From positions 1 to 64,000 of the forward strand of contig CAJMOB010000016.1 in assembly GCA_905214925.1 (NCBI GenBank): a stretch of DNA of 64,000 nt, in the 5' to 3' direction. This document shows positions 34,316 through 43,559 of this stretch, piece after piece. A program made the translations under genes and the position numbers. Under the pieces are notes generated by a model, which saw only the letters and a program-made list of their open reading frames with translations, was not told the origin of the DNA and did no database searches. Position 1 is the first letter of the stretch; each line of letters opens with the position of its first letter. This stretch comes from Scybalomonas sp905214925. GTDB taxonomy: Bacteria; Bacillota; Clostridia; Lachnospirales; Lachnospiraceae.

Positions 34316-36385
34316 TTACTGTTTTAATACTTTTAATAGGTTATTCACTTCTTTTTGAGCAACACTATTATGAAAACTATCATAACGGAAGAACATATAG
34401 CCATCTACTTTTCCAGTTTCTCTTCCATATAAAATTTGATCGCGTAAAATGGTGGATTTCTTTCCCCATTCTCCACTATCTACATTGCTATATCCTGCTT
34501 TATATACAGCAATACCAATATATAAATCAACAATATCGGATTTATTTAATTGAATCCATTGATCGACCATCTTATCATAAGCAGCGGTCTTATGATCAAA
34601 ACTCCAATAAATCTGTGGACAAATATAGTCCACATACCCTTTTTCACTTAACCATGTATCAATATCTACATAATACATCGTATTATCTTTTAAATTATTA
34701 ATATTTCCGGCTGGACTAATACCAAAACGAATATTTGGATCAGCAGCTTTTACTGTACTATATAATTTTTTTACAAGAGTATTTACATTTTCTCTTCTCC
34801 AATTAGCAATAGAAAGTTTGGAACCAGATGCCTTATACTCTGTAGCATCAAAACTATTGGCATAATTAGAACCTAAAGATGGATAGAAATAGTCATCTAA
34901 ATGAATCCCATCCACATCGTATTTATCTAAAATTTCTTTTACACCATTTACAATTAAGTTTTGCACTTCTTTAACAGCTGGATTATAGTATAATCCGTTG
35001 TTATAAGCTAATACATAGCGTTCTTTTCCCTTTGTAGCTCGGAACTTTCTAGCTGGGTTATCTTTTGAAAGCTTTGTAATATCCGTACTAGAAGAAGAAA
35101 CACGATACGGATTGATCCAAGCCTCTACTTTTAATCCTTTTTTATGGCTTGCTTCTACCACGTATTCAAATGGATCATATCCTGGATCCACACCTTGTGT
35201 TCCAGATACGTATTGGGACCAAGGGAACAGATCAGACTCATAAATAGCATCTCCAAATGGGCGAACTTGGAAAAGAATCGTATTCATTCCATAATTTACA
35301 CAGTCTTCAATAATGCTATCAATTTTCTTTTTCCATTGAGCCTCTGTCTTTTTCCCAGAACCAAGTTCCAAATAAGAAACCCACATTCCTTTCATTTCTT
35401 CTTGGCCTTCTTCTGGAACATCTGGCTCTTCTACATCTGGTACTTCTTCCACGGGAACGGTTAGTGTCACTGTTCCAAGATCTTCGTCAACTGTTAATAC
35501 TAATCCAAAGGCCTCTGCAATTACTTCTATCGGCGCCATCATATAGTATTTTCCATTCGCTACTTTTTTTACTGCACGAAGTGGCTCTGTCAAAGTGATC
35601 TCTTCTCCATTCACTAAGGCTGTTTTACTGCCTTTTTTCATAATAATACTCTGATCACCCTTTGTTAATGTCATCTTTGAATTCTTATAAGAATACTGAA
35701 TGCCTTGTCCACCTTTTGCAAAAGTTGTATAAGCAGGAACTAAAATTGTATCATTCTTTTTAATCGCTGGCATGACTGTAGATACTTTCTTTCCTTCTGC
35801 ATATACCGTATACTGGGTATCCGTATAATTTTGTTTTTTTCCAGCATAGACAATGGCTAGTGATTGCTTACTGCTATCAGAACTGCTCGTATTATCTACA
35901 ATTGAAATTGTTGCTGTAGAAGAAGTATACACATAATCAAAACCTAAATACTTGGATACAAAACGAGATGGTACAAGCAATTTTGTTTCATTTACATTTC
36001 GATATAAAACAAATTTCGCTTTTGCTGGAACTTGAACTTTCTTTCCATTTACAAGTGCATAAGTGCCATCTACATATAATACAACTTTATTCCCGTTCTT
36101 ACTCAGTGTTAAACTCTTCTCTGCTTCTGAATAAGCGGTAGAAACATTTAATGCATCTTGAAATACTTCTTCATAAGGTAAAAGACCGATATCTCCATCT
36201 AAAATTCCTGGAGTATCACTGATGTCTACGTTTTTGTTATTACACTTCACTTTTAACTGCTTATCTGTGTAATTATAATTTTTTCCAGAATACCGAATTG
36301 GCAAACTGGTTGCTCCTTGAACTGGAACTGCCACCATGACTAAACAAAATACAAGCAGTCCTGTTAACCATTTTTTAATTTTCAT
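34316..36385 (-). CDS. Secreted family-10-like glycoside hydrolase (GHL10) with stalk domains
   Basis: 689 residues. Signal peptide 1-24 (KKWLTGLLVFCLVMVAVPVQG). Two regions resembling copper amine oxidase N-terminal (stalk) domains lie at about 45-160 and 170-300, with KLLVPSRFVSKYLGFDY and MMAPIEVIAEAFGL. An acidic linker (EEVPDVEEPDVPEEGQEE) leads to a GHL10 barrel from about 330: GMWVSYLELG, INPYRV, and YDVDGIHLDDYFYP with the likely catalytic acids. Related proteins act on the cell wall or its glycans; the substrate is unknown. Single gene. Confidence 0.85.
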   Translation of the reverse strand: MKIKKWLTGLLVFCLVMVAVPVQGATSLPIRYSGKNYNYTDKQLKVKCNNKNVDISDTPGILDGDIGLLPYEEVFQDALNVSTAYSEAEKSLTLSKNGNKVVLYVDGTYALVNGKKVQVPAKAKFVLYRNVNETKLLVPSRFVSKYLGFDYVYTSSTATISIVDNTSSSDSSKQSLAIVYAGKKQNYTDTQYTVYAEGKKVSTVMPAIKKNDTILVPAYTTFAKGGQGIQYSYKNSKMTLTKGDQSIIMKKGSKTALVNGEEITLTEPLRAVKKVANGKYYMMAPIEVIAEAFGLVLTVDEDLGTVTLTVPVEEVPDVEEPDVPEEGQEEMKGMWVSYLELGSGKKTEAQWKKKIDSIIEDCVNYGMNTILFQVRPFGDAIYESDLFPWSQYVSGTQGVDPGYDPFEYVVEASHKKGLKVEAWINPYRVSSSSTDITKLSKDNPARKFRATKGKERYVLAYNNGLYYNPAVKEVQNLIVNGVKEILDKYDVDGIHLDDYFYPSLGSNYANSFDATEYKASGSKLSIANWRRENVNTLVKKLYSTVKAADPNIRFGISPAGNINNLKDNTMYYVDIDTWLSEKGYVDYICPQIYWSFDHKTAAYDKMVDQWIQLNKSDIVDLYIGIAVYKAGYSNVDSGEWGKKSTILRDQILYGRETGKVDGYMFFRYDSFHNSVAQKEVNNLLKVLKQ

Positions 36386-36568
36386 TCTCCTTTACTCACC
36401 TTCTTTTTCTTTCTAATTTTTTCTTCTTATCCTTGTATGACATGAAATTATGATAGAAGAAATGGAAAGTTTTTGTCATTCAATTTCCTATAAAGATAAT
36501 GCCAATTTGTACCTTTTTATTGCATAGAAATAGTAAAATTACCTTTCATTCTCTCTTTTTTCCTTCAG

Positions 36569-36597
36569 TTGACATTTCTTTTTTCCTAATGTACAAT
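36569..36597 (+). promoter_or_regulatory. Promoter of the MBL lipoprotein gene
   Basis: TTGACA at 36569-36574 and TACAAT at 36592-36597, spacing 17 bp, 30 bp before the start codon. Confidence 0.75.
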
Positions 36598-36627
36598 CAG
36601 ACCACAGATTGATTATAGGAGGAAGTT

Positions 36628-37731
36628 ATGAAAAAATTACGCTTTTTGACACTTATTTTAACAATGCTCTTTGTATTTGTTGGCTGTAGTAATGAAGCAT
36701 TTTCTATGGAAAATACCCTTTCTAACTCTTCAGCTCTTGGAACTACAACGAGCAGTACAAAAAAATTATCCAATTTAAAAGTCCACTATATCGATGTAGG
36801 GCAAGGAGATTCTCAATTATTGCAAACAAATGGTATCAACATTTTAATTGATACAGGAGAAGCAGACCAATCGGCGAATTTAATTGCCTATCTAGAATCA
36901 CAAGGGGTTCAAACAATCGATTATTTATTTTTAACGCATCCCCATACCGATCATATGGGCGCTGCAACCGCGGTTATGGAACACTTTCCTGTAAAACAGG
37001 TTTATTTGACAAATCGCACCCATACAACAGCCGCTTATCGTAAGTTAATCGAAACCATTCAGAAGAAAAAAATCAAACGTGTCCAAGCGAAAGCTGGGGT
37101 ATCCATTAATTTTACAAAAAATCTTCATGGAACCATCCTATCCCCAAGTAAAAACTATGACGATATCAACGCTTCTAGTATCGTTATGAAAATCACCTAT
37201 GGCACTACAAGCTTTTTATTTAATGGAGATGCTACTGTTGAAACAGAATCTGATATTTTAAACGCAGGATACGATGTTTCTGCAACGGTTTACAAAGTTG
37301 CTCATCATGGAAGCAGTTCCTCAAATAGCACTAAATTTTTACAAGCGGTGAATCCATCTCTATGCATTATTCAGCTTGGTAAAAATAATTCCTACGGACA
37401 TCCACATAAAGAAGTAAAGGAACGATTGAAAAAATTAGGCGTTCCTGTCTACCGAACCGATGAAGATGGTACGATTGTTGTCACAACCAACGGGAAAAAA
37501 CTTTCTGTAAAAACGAAGAAAACAAATAGCGCTACTATCTCAACATCTCCATCCACGACAACACCAAGTACAGGCAATTCAAAAGCAACTTATATCGGAA
37601 ATAAAAACTCAAAAGTTTTCCATCTACCTACTTGTTCTTCTCTTCCAAATAAGAAAAATCAAGTAACATTCACCTCTCGTTCGGCTGCTATTCAATCGGG
37701 ATACCATGCTTGTTCTCGTTGTAATCCATAA
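36628..37731 (+). CDS. MBL-fold (ComEC-like) lipoprotein with Ada-type zinc-binding tail
   Basis: 367 residues. Lipobox FVFVGC (Cys20), so probably on the outer face of the membrane. Residues about 48-290 are a metallo-beta-lactamase fold of the ComEC/Rec2 type: VHYIDVGQGDSQLL, LTHPHTDHMGAA (metal ligands), LFNGDA and YKVAHHGSSSSNS. A Thr/Ser-rich linker precedes a C-terminal Ada-like metal-binding module (KVFHLPTCSSLPNK ... YHACSRCNP). Free-standing proteins of this kind may be extracellular nucleases. No comEA or comEC is near. Confidence 0.85.
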   Translation: MKKLRFLTLILTMLFVFVGCSNEAFSMENTLSNSSALGTTTSSTKKLSNLKVHYIDVGQGDSQLLQTNGINILIDTGEADQSANLIAYLESQGVQTIDYLFLTHPHTDHMGAATAVMEHFPVKQVYLTNRTHTTAAYRKLIETIQKKKIKRVQAKAGVSINFTKNLHGTILSPSKNYDDINASSIVMKITYGTTSFLFNGDATVETESDILNAGYDVSATVYKVAHHGSSSSNSTKFLQAVNPSLCIIQLGKNNSYGHPHKEVKERLKKLGVPVYRTDEDGTIVVTTNGKKLSVKTKKTNSATISTSPSTTTPSTGNSKATYIGNKNSKVFHLPTCSSLPNKKNQVTFTSRSAAIQSGYHACSRCNP

Positions 37732-37760
37732 ACAAAAAAACAATTGATAAAGATAGAAAA

Positions 37761-37795
37761 CGGAAGAATTTTTCTTTACTAGAATAATTCTTCCG
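37761..37795. terminator. Bidirectional terminator
   Basis: Perfect 10-bp arms (37761-37770 and 37786-37795), with T-runs on both sides. It serves the converging lipoprotein and ilvE genes. Confidence 0.8.
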
Positions 37796-37817
37796 CTTTT
37801 TTATCTTTTTCTGAAAA

Positions 37818-38891
37818 TTAACAATCGATAGATTGTACCCAACCGTGAGTATCTTCGATTCTTCCTAATTGAATTCCTGTTACCGTATCATAGAGTTTTT
37901 GACTTAACTCGCCAATTCCGCCTCCATTGATTAGCATAACTTCTTCTCCATATCTTAATTTTCCAACTGGAGAAATAACAGCTGCTGTACCAGTTCCCCA
38001 AACTTCTTCCAATTTTCCAGCTTTATAAGCATCATAAACTTCATCAATGGAGAGTCTTTTTTCTACTACATCATAACCCCATTCCTTACAAAGAGTAATA
38101 ACCGAATCTCTTGTAATTCCTGGTAAAATACTTCCGTTTAACTGTGGTGTTATCACTTTACCATCAATTTTAAAGAAAATATTCATAGAACCAACTTCTT
38201 CAATATATTTTCTTTCTACACCATCGAGCCAAAGAACTTGTTCATATTCTTCACTATTAGCTTTCACTTGTCCAATCAGACTGGCAGCATAATTTCCACC
38301 TGTTTTTGCTTCACCAATACCACCTCTTACTGCTCTTACATAATCATCTTCAATCCAAATAGCAACTGGATCAAGACCGTTTGCATAGTAAACACCACTT
38401 GGAGAAAGAATAATAAGGAATAAATATGTTTTTGATGGTTTTACTCCTAAAAATTCATCTGTCGCAATAATAAATGGACGAATATATAGAGAAGTCCCTG
38501 GATCTGTTGGAATCCAATCTTCATCCACTTTTACAACAGCTTTTACTGCTTGAACGAAATCTTCTTCTGGAATTTTTGGAATACAAAGTCTTTCATTGCT
38601 CCGATTTGCACGCTTTGCATTCATATCTGGACGGAACAATACATGTTCTCCTTTTTCTGATAAATATGCCTTCAACCCCTCAAACATAGCCTGAGAATAG
38701 TGAAATACCATAGCAGAAGGTTCTAATGAAATCTTTTGATATGGAACAATTCTCGGATCATGCCAGCCTTGTCCTTCTGTATAATTCATAATAAACATAT
38801 GATCGGTAAAGATTTTTCCAAAAGGAAGTGGATGTCCCTTTTCTGGTTTTTGTTTTGGATTTTTGGTCTTTTCAATCTTAATGTCTAACAT
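37818..38891 (-). CDS. ilvE: Branched-chain amino acid aminotransferase
   Basis: 357 residues, fold type IV PLP enzyme. Landmarks: MVFHYSQAMFEGLKAY, IRPFIIATDEFLGV, the region GGIGEAKTGGNYAASL with the PLP-binding Lys, EEVGSMNIFF, and GTGTAAVISPVGKL near the end. The length fits class II BCATs. It interconverts Leu, Ile and Val with their keto acids. Single gene; no T-box leader was recognised upstream. Confidence 0.93.
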   Translation of the reverse strand: MLDIKIEKTKNPKQKPEKGHPLPFGKIFTDHMFIMNYTEGQGWHDPRIVPYQKISLEPSAMVFHYSQAMFEGLKAYLSEKGEHVLFRPDMNAKRANRSNERLCIPKIPEEDFVQAVKAVVKVDEDWIPTDPGTSLYIRPFIIATDEFLGVKPSKTYLFLIILSPSGVYYANGLDPVAIWIEDDYVRAVRGGIGEAKTGGNYAASLIGQVKANSEEYEQVLWLDGVERKYIEEVGSMNIFFKIDGKVITPQLNGSILPGITRDSVITLCKEWGYDVVEKRLSIDEVYDAYKAGKLEEVWGTGTAAVISPVGKLRYGEEVMLINGGGIGELSQKLYDTVTGIQLGRIEDTHGWVQSIDC

Positions 38892-39023
38892 AATTATTCC
38901 CTCTCTCTTTATCTTTTTTCCTGTCTTTCACTTTAACACGCTAGCGAAAAAGCTTTTTAAATTTAATTTTTATTATCGTACTTTTTCCTGATAAAGTCAA
39001 GAAGAAAATTGACCAAAAATGAA

Positions 39024-39515
39024 TTATTTCACTCTTTCATATTTCAAAAATACATATTCCAAATCAAAATATGTCTGTTCTTCACTATCGGCTGTAATCT
39101 TCCATTCTGGCATTTTATCAAGATTTGGGAAATAAGTATCGGCTTTGTATTCATAATCGACTTTTGTCACATGTGCAGTATTACAATATGGTAACATCAT
39201 TTTATAAATACTTTCCCCACCAATGATATAAATATCTTCACTTGGATATTTTTTTAACTCTTCTAACAATTCTTCTTGACTATGAACAATAATGGCATCT
39301 TTCTTTGTATAATTCTTATCGGTTGTCAATACAATATTCGTTCTTTTCGCCAATGGCATTTGGTTTGGAAAACTTTCTAATGTCTTTCTTCCCATAACAA
39401 CAACTTTCCCTGTTGTCATTTGACGGAAAAATTTCATATCATCTGGAATATGCACTAATAATTTATTATTAAAACCGATTGCCCAATTTTTATCCGCATT
39501 TACAATCAAGTTCAT
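39024..39515 (-). CDS. dfrA: Dihydrofolate reductase
   Basis: 163 residues. MNLIVNADKNWAIGFNNKLLVHIPDDMKFF holds the substrate site; VVMGRKTLESFP and IYIIGGESIYKMMLPY are the NADPH-binding segments. It regenerates tetrahydrofolate used up by thymidylate synthase, whose gene lies 60 bp upstream on the same strand, forming a two-gene unit. Confidence 0.93.
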   Translation of the reverse strand: MNLIVNADKNWAIGFNNKLLVHIPDDMKFFRQMTTGKVVVMGRKTLESFPNQMPLAKRTNIVLTTDKNYTKKDAIIVHSQEELLEELKKYPSEDIYIIGGESIYKMMLPYCNTAHVTKVDYEYKADTYFPNLDKMPEWKITADSEEQTYFDLEYVFLKYERVK

Positions 39516-39575
39516 AAACGGTAACTTCCTTTCTTTCTATTTCTTTCTACTTCTTCCTATCGCTCCATACTCTTT

Positions 39576-40424
39576 TTAAATGGCAATTGGAATATTTTTA
39601 ATTTGTTCTCCTGCTTCATAATCTTCAATTTTAAAGTCATCTTTTGTAAACTGATAGAAATCTTTTATTTCTGGATTCATAGAGAACTTTGGTGCAGGAT
39701 GAGTTGGACGTTTTATCAACTCTTCAATAATTGGAATATGACGATCATAAATATGGGCATCTGCAATTACATGTACAAATTCCCCAACTTGCATATCGCA
39801 AACTTGTGCTAACATATGAAGCAATACTGCATATTGCACGACATTCCAGTTATTTGCCGCTAAAATATCTTGAGAACGCTGATTTAAAATTCCATTTAAT
39901 ACAAGTTTATCACTATCTTTTTTCTTTGTTACATTAAATGTCATACTATAAGCGCATGGGTATAAATTCATTTCATGTAAATCCGCAAATGTATAAATAT
40001 TTGTCATAATACGACGGCTATATGGATTGTTTTTCAAGTCATAAATAACGCGATCCACTTGATCCATCATTCCTTCTTTATACTGATGTTTTACCCCTAG
40101 CTGATATCCATAGGCTTTACCGATAGAGCCATTTTCATCTGCCCAGCTGTCCCAAATATGACTGTTTAAGTCATGAATATTATTGGATTTCTTCTGCCAA
40201 ATCCAAAGTAATTCATCAATGGCTGACTTTATATAAGTTTTTCTCAATGTAAGAGCCGGAAACTCTTTTGATAAATCATAACGATTAACAACTCCAAATT
40301 TCTTAATCGTATAGGCAGGGGTTCCATCTTCCCAATGAGGGCGCACTTTTTCCCCCTCCGTACTCACTCCATTTTCTAAAATATCTTTGCACATATTTAT
40401 AAATAATGTATCTGCGTAACTCAT
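39576..40424 (-). CDS. thyA: Thymidylate synthase
   Basis: 282 residues. The nucleophile Cys is in YPCAYSMTF (the more common form is PPCH), and NQRSQDILAANNWNVVQYAVLL, VIADAHIYDRHI and the early RKTYIKSAIDELLW are ThyA landmarks. It methylates dUMP with methylenetetrahydrofolate, giving dihydrofolate for the next gene, dfrA. The active-site variant is that of a divergent Firmicutes group. Ribosome binding site GAAAGGAAA; a consensus-like promoter lies 85 bp upstream. Confidence 0.92.
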   Translation of the reverse strand: MSYADTLFINMCKDILENGVSTEGEKVRPHWEDGTPAYTIKKFGVVNRYDLSKEFPALTLRKTYIKSAIDELLWIWQKKSNNIHDLNSHIWDSWADENGSIGKAYGYQLGVKHQYKEGMMDQVDRVIYDLKNNPYSRRIMTNIYTFADLHEMNLYPCAYSMTFNVTKKKDSDKLVLNGILNQRSQDILAANNWNVVQYAVLLHMLAQVCDMQVGEFVHVIADAHIYDRHIPIIEELIKRPTHPAPKFSMNPEIKDFYQFTKDDFKIEDYEAGEQIKNIPIAI

Positions 40425-40509
40425 AATGTTTCCTTTCTCTTATTTATGAATTCTATGTTCCACAAAATAATTATGTCGATAACTCTTCCATATTATCTGT
40501 ATCTTTTTT

Positions 40510-40538
40510 ATTATAGCAAATTTTTATATAAAGTTGAA
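40510..40538 (-). promoter_or_regulatory. Promoter of thyA-dfrA
   Basis: TTCAAC (40533-40538) and TATAAT (40510-40515) on the minus strand, spacing 17 bp. About 80 bases of leader precede thyA; no folate riboswitch was recognised in it. Confidence 0.65.
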
Positions 40539-40564
40539 GGGAAGAATTGCCTAACGATTTTTTG

Positions 40565-40625
40565 AACTTCTTACTAAATTTGCCTCAAAGCCTCTAGCTT
40601 TAGGTCTAGTGAGTACTAAGTTGGT
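40565..40625 (+). mobile_element. Possible relic of an IS200/IS605-type right end
   Basis: The stretch near 40590-40612 (AAGCCTCTAGCTTTAG followed by a TCTAG-TGAG segment) resembles the hairpin end of IS605/TnpB elements. No transposase or TnpB frame remains, and the second half is degenerate. Based on recall of such ends, not on alignment. Confidence 0.25.
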
Positions 40626-40650
40626 AGGACTGTAAACAAAATTTATAGTC

Positions 40651-40881
40651 TTAATCGAAAAAATCACGAAGCATTTCTTCTATTTCTCTTTTTCTTTTTT
40701 CATAAGCGTCCATATCAATTACCCATTGTCCTTTTTGATAACAAAGAACATATCCTTCTTTTATCCCTTCTGGCATCCCCTCTTTTTTCCAATGCTCAAT
40801 TGTTTCATCTTCCATTTCCACTGTAACAATTCCATCTTCAATTCGATCAATCACGACTACGGTTCCTTCTGTAACATTCAT
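40651..40881 (-). CDS. DUF3006 protein
   Basis: 76 residues: TVVVIDRIEDGIVTVEME, a Trp-containing middle and a charged helical end (EKRKREIEEML), the layout of DUF3006. The family often lies beside MBL-fold ComEC-like genes; here the nearest is 3 kb away. Function unknown. Its start lies 70 bp beyond the last sequence with a recognisable signal; single gene. Confidence 0.75.
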   Translation of the reverse strand: MNVTEGTVVVIDRIEDGIVTVEMEDETIEHWKKEGMPEGIKEGYVLCYQKGQWVIDMDAYEKRKREIEEMLRDFFD

Positions 40882-41121
40882 ATTTTTTCACCTGATCTTT
40901 CTATTTTCTTTTCTACAAATTTAAGCACAACTGATTCCCTATAAGGGCAAAATGGTTAAAACTTCTTAACTCTGTATCTTGGAACAAAGACTTTCTAAAT
41001 TGTACAAATTGACTTTACCTATTTCTAAAACAACCTTTTAACACCTGAATGCTATCACATAAAAAATACCTTTACAATCGTCCTCCTTTTCTATTGCAAA
41101 GGTATTTTTCTATCCCATATT

Positions 41122-41550
41122 CTATTTTATACTAAGAGCATCAATTATCCGACTGGCCTCTAATGCATTATCCCCAATATCAATTCTTGTAAAAGAAAGA
41201 CCCAAAAGCAAATTTTCATCTGGCGTTTCTCCCTCTTTTATCAAAAATTCTAAAAATAGTTGTTTCATCACTTGTTCTGTCTTCTCATTGGGAAAAAGTC
41301 GATTGGCAGCTTGTATTAAGTATTCCTTTTCACACTCTCCTTTGTCTTTCATTTCCATTAAAATTTCTTGAACTTGAGATGCTTTTTCTGGCTCCCAAGA
41401 GAGCAAAAAGAGACATTTGCATACTCCTTTTGTAAAAAATGGTTCTTCTTTCACCATCCGAAGGATTTGCTCAAATCGTTCAAAGTGAACAATGGATAAA
41501 AACAAATTTCTTTTTACCAATTCATTGACACACCTATCTTGCCATCTCAT
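41122..41550 (-). CDS. Hypothetical helical protein
   Basis: 142 residues from ATG 41550 (MRWQDRCVNELVKRNLFLS), chosen because AGGAGGG is in front. Nearly all helical, with repeated short helix pairs (ERFEQILRMVKEEPFF, GVCKCLFLLSWEPEK, EQVMKQLFLEFLI), perhaps a small HEAT-like fold. No family recognised. Confidence 0.6.
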   Translation of the reverse strand: MRWQDRCVNELVKRNLFLSIVHFERFEQILRMVKEEPFFTKGVCKCLFLLSWEPEKASQVQEILMEMKDKGECEKEYLIQAANRLFPNEKTEQVMKQLFLEFLIKEGETPDENLLLGLSFTRIDIGDNALEASRIIDALSIK

Positions 41551-41787
41551 AGTAATCCCTCCTAACATCAAATTTACTGTCATTTTAAACTACTACTTAG
41601 TATTATTATACCAAAAAATTACAAAAAACAAACTATTTTTTTATAAATTTTCCTCTTTCCAAAATGAATATTTTATTGTATAATATGCATAAAAATACAT
41701 TCCTTGTTTGAGATTTGAAAAAACTAAAAGTTTTATCCTTCAAATAAGGGGTAGTTCAAAAACTATAAAAAGAAAAGAGGAACGATT

Positions 41788-43182
41788 ATGGCACAATTAT
41801 GGGGAGGTCGTTTTACTAAAGAAACAGACCAGCTTGTTTATAATTTTAATGCATCCATTTCATTTGATCAGAAATTTTATCATCAAGATATTGAGGGCAG
41901 TATGGCCCATGTTAAAATGTTAGCAGCAACAGGAATTTTAACCGAAGAAGAAAAAGAGAAAATCCTTTCTGGTCTTTCTAGTATTTTAACCGATGTGGAA
42001 AATGGAATACTCTCTATCACTTCTGAATATGAAGATATTCATAGCTTTGTAGAGGCAAATTTAATTGATCGCATTGGCGAAGCTGGAAAAAAGCTTCATA
42101 CAGGGAGAAGCCGCAACGATCAAGTAGCTCTTGATATGAAACTCTATACAAGAGATGAAATTATTGCCATCAAAGAACTTGTCTTGCACTTAATGGAAAC
42201 CCTTCATAACTTAATGAAACAACATATTCATACTTATATGCCTGGTTTTACTCATCTCCAAAAGGCACAACCTGTTACACTGGCTCATCATCTTGGAGCT
42301 TATATGGAAATGTTTAAAAGAGATTATAGTCGTTTAACTGACATTTATAACCGAATGAATTATTGTCCTCTCGGCTCTGGCGCATTAGCAGGAACAACAT
42401 ATCCTCTTGATCGCGAATTAACAGCGAAACTTCTTGGCTTTTATGGCCCAACATTAAACAGTATGGACTCCGTATCGGATCGAGATTACTTAATAGAACT
42501 GCTTTCCGCTTGCTCTACGATTATGATGCACTTAAGCCGTTTTTCTGAAGAAATTATCATTTGGAATTCCAATGAATATCGCTTTATTGAACTGGACGAC
42601 GCTTATAGCACAGGAAGTTCTATTATGCCACAGAAAAAAAATCCCGATATTGCGGAGTTAGTTCGTGGAAAAACAGGCCGTGTCTATGGAGCTTTAACAA
42701 GTCTTTTAACAACGATGAAAGGAATCCCACTTGCTTATAATAAAGATATGCAAGAAGATAAAGAATTAACTTTTGATGCTCTTGATACCGTAAAAGGCTG
42801 CCTTGCTCTCTTTACTGGAATGGTTTCCACGATGACTGTTTTAGAAAAAAATATGGAAAAGAGCGCAAAAAATGGTTTCACCAACGCAACCGATGCCGCA
42901 GACTATCTTGTAAATCATGGAGTTCCATTCCGCGACGCCCATAGCATCGTTGGCCAACTTGTCCTCTTTTGTATCGAAAAAGGAATTTCTCTTGATGATA
43001 TGACACTAGAACAGTATAAAGAAATCTGTCCTGTCTTTGAACAAGATATTTACGATGCGATTAGCATGAAAACTTGTGTAGAAAAACGAAATACGATCGG
43101 TGCTCCTGGGCAAGAAGCTATGGAAAAAGTGCTCGCTATCAATGAATCATACTTAACTTCTCTCAAAAACGATGAGAAATAA
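41788..43182 (+). CDS. argH: Argininosuccinate lyase
   Basis: 464 residues of the fumarase/aspartase superfamily. MAQLWGGRF start, HTGRSRNDQVALDMKLY, HLQKAQPVTLAHHLGAY, and the signature SSIMPQKKNPD with the mobile catalytic loop. It splits argininosuccinate into arginine and fumarate. argG is not beside it. A -10 element (TATAAT, 41679-41684) lies about 100 bp before the start, with a weak -35. Ribosome binding site AGAGGA. Confidence 0.95.
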   Translation: MAQLWGGRFTKETDQLVYNFNASISFDQKFYHQDIEGSMAHVKMLAATGILTEEEKEKILSGLSSILTDVENGILSITSEYEDIHSFVEANLIDRIGEAGKKLHTGRSRNDQVALDMKLYTRDEIIAIKELVLHLMETLHNLMKQHIHTYMPGFTHLQKAQPVTLAHHLGAYMEMFKRDYSRLTDIYNRMNYCPLGSGALAGTTYPLDRELTAKLLGFYGPTLNSMDSVSDRDYLIELLSACSTIMMHLSRFSEEIIIWNSNEYRFIELDDAYSTGSSIMPQKKNPDIAELVRGKTGRVYGALTSLLTTMKGIPLAYNKDMQEDKELTFDALDTVKGCLALFTGMVSTMTVLEKNMEKSAKNGFTNATDAADYLVNHGVPFRDAHSIVGQLVLFCIEKGISLDDMTLEQYKEICPVFEQDIYDAISMKTCVEKRNTIGAPGQEAMEKVLAINESYLTSLKNDEK

Positions 43183-43300
43183 ACTACTTGGCTGGTTGTC
43201 TTCCCGTAAACGATAACAACGAAATGCCAACAAAAAAGACAGATATTTTTTCAATAATTGGATAAAATATCTGTCTTTACTTTCCTATTTTTTATCGTCT

Positions 43301-43558
43301 TTATTCTTTCTCCGTCGGAAAGATAAGCTCGATTTGTTTTCCTTCTATGGCATATATCTGATAGCCTTTTATATCCGATTGTTCCATCAACGACTTGGCC
43401 AAAAGAAAATCCTCTTGCAAAATTCGAATTGAAATGCCACAAGAACTAGAAATTTCTCGCAAAGTGGGCATAATCATAAATTTTACTTTTTCTCTTAAAT
43501 AGCTCTGTCCTGCCATAGCACTATGGGTTGATGGAAATGTAATTAAATAATATTTCAT
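43301..43558 (-). CDS. DUF3343 (putative Se/S carrier-like) protein
   Basis: 85 residues: MKYYLITFPSTHSAMAGQSYL, a middle with MPTLREISSSCGISIRI and a short end. This is the DUF3343 pattern, in which the conserved Cys in SSCG is proposed to carry selenium or sulfur. The family occurs with SelD, YqeB, YqeC and YedF, all present within the next 5 kb. One base separates it from the YwqG gene. Confidence 0.8.
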   Translation of the reverse strand: MKYYLITFPSTHSAMAGQSYLREKVKFMIMPTLREISSSCGISIRILQEDFLLAKSLMEQSDIKGYQIYAIEGKQIELIFPTEKE

Positions 43559-43559
43559 T

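Noticed and set aside
40425..40650. Tetrahydrofolate riboswitch before thyA-dfrA
   Set aside because: The leader after the predicted promoter is about 80 bases and does not show the conserved folate riboswitch core.
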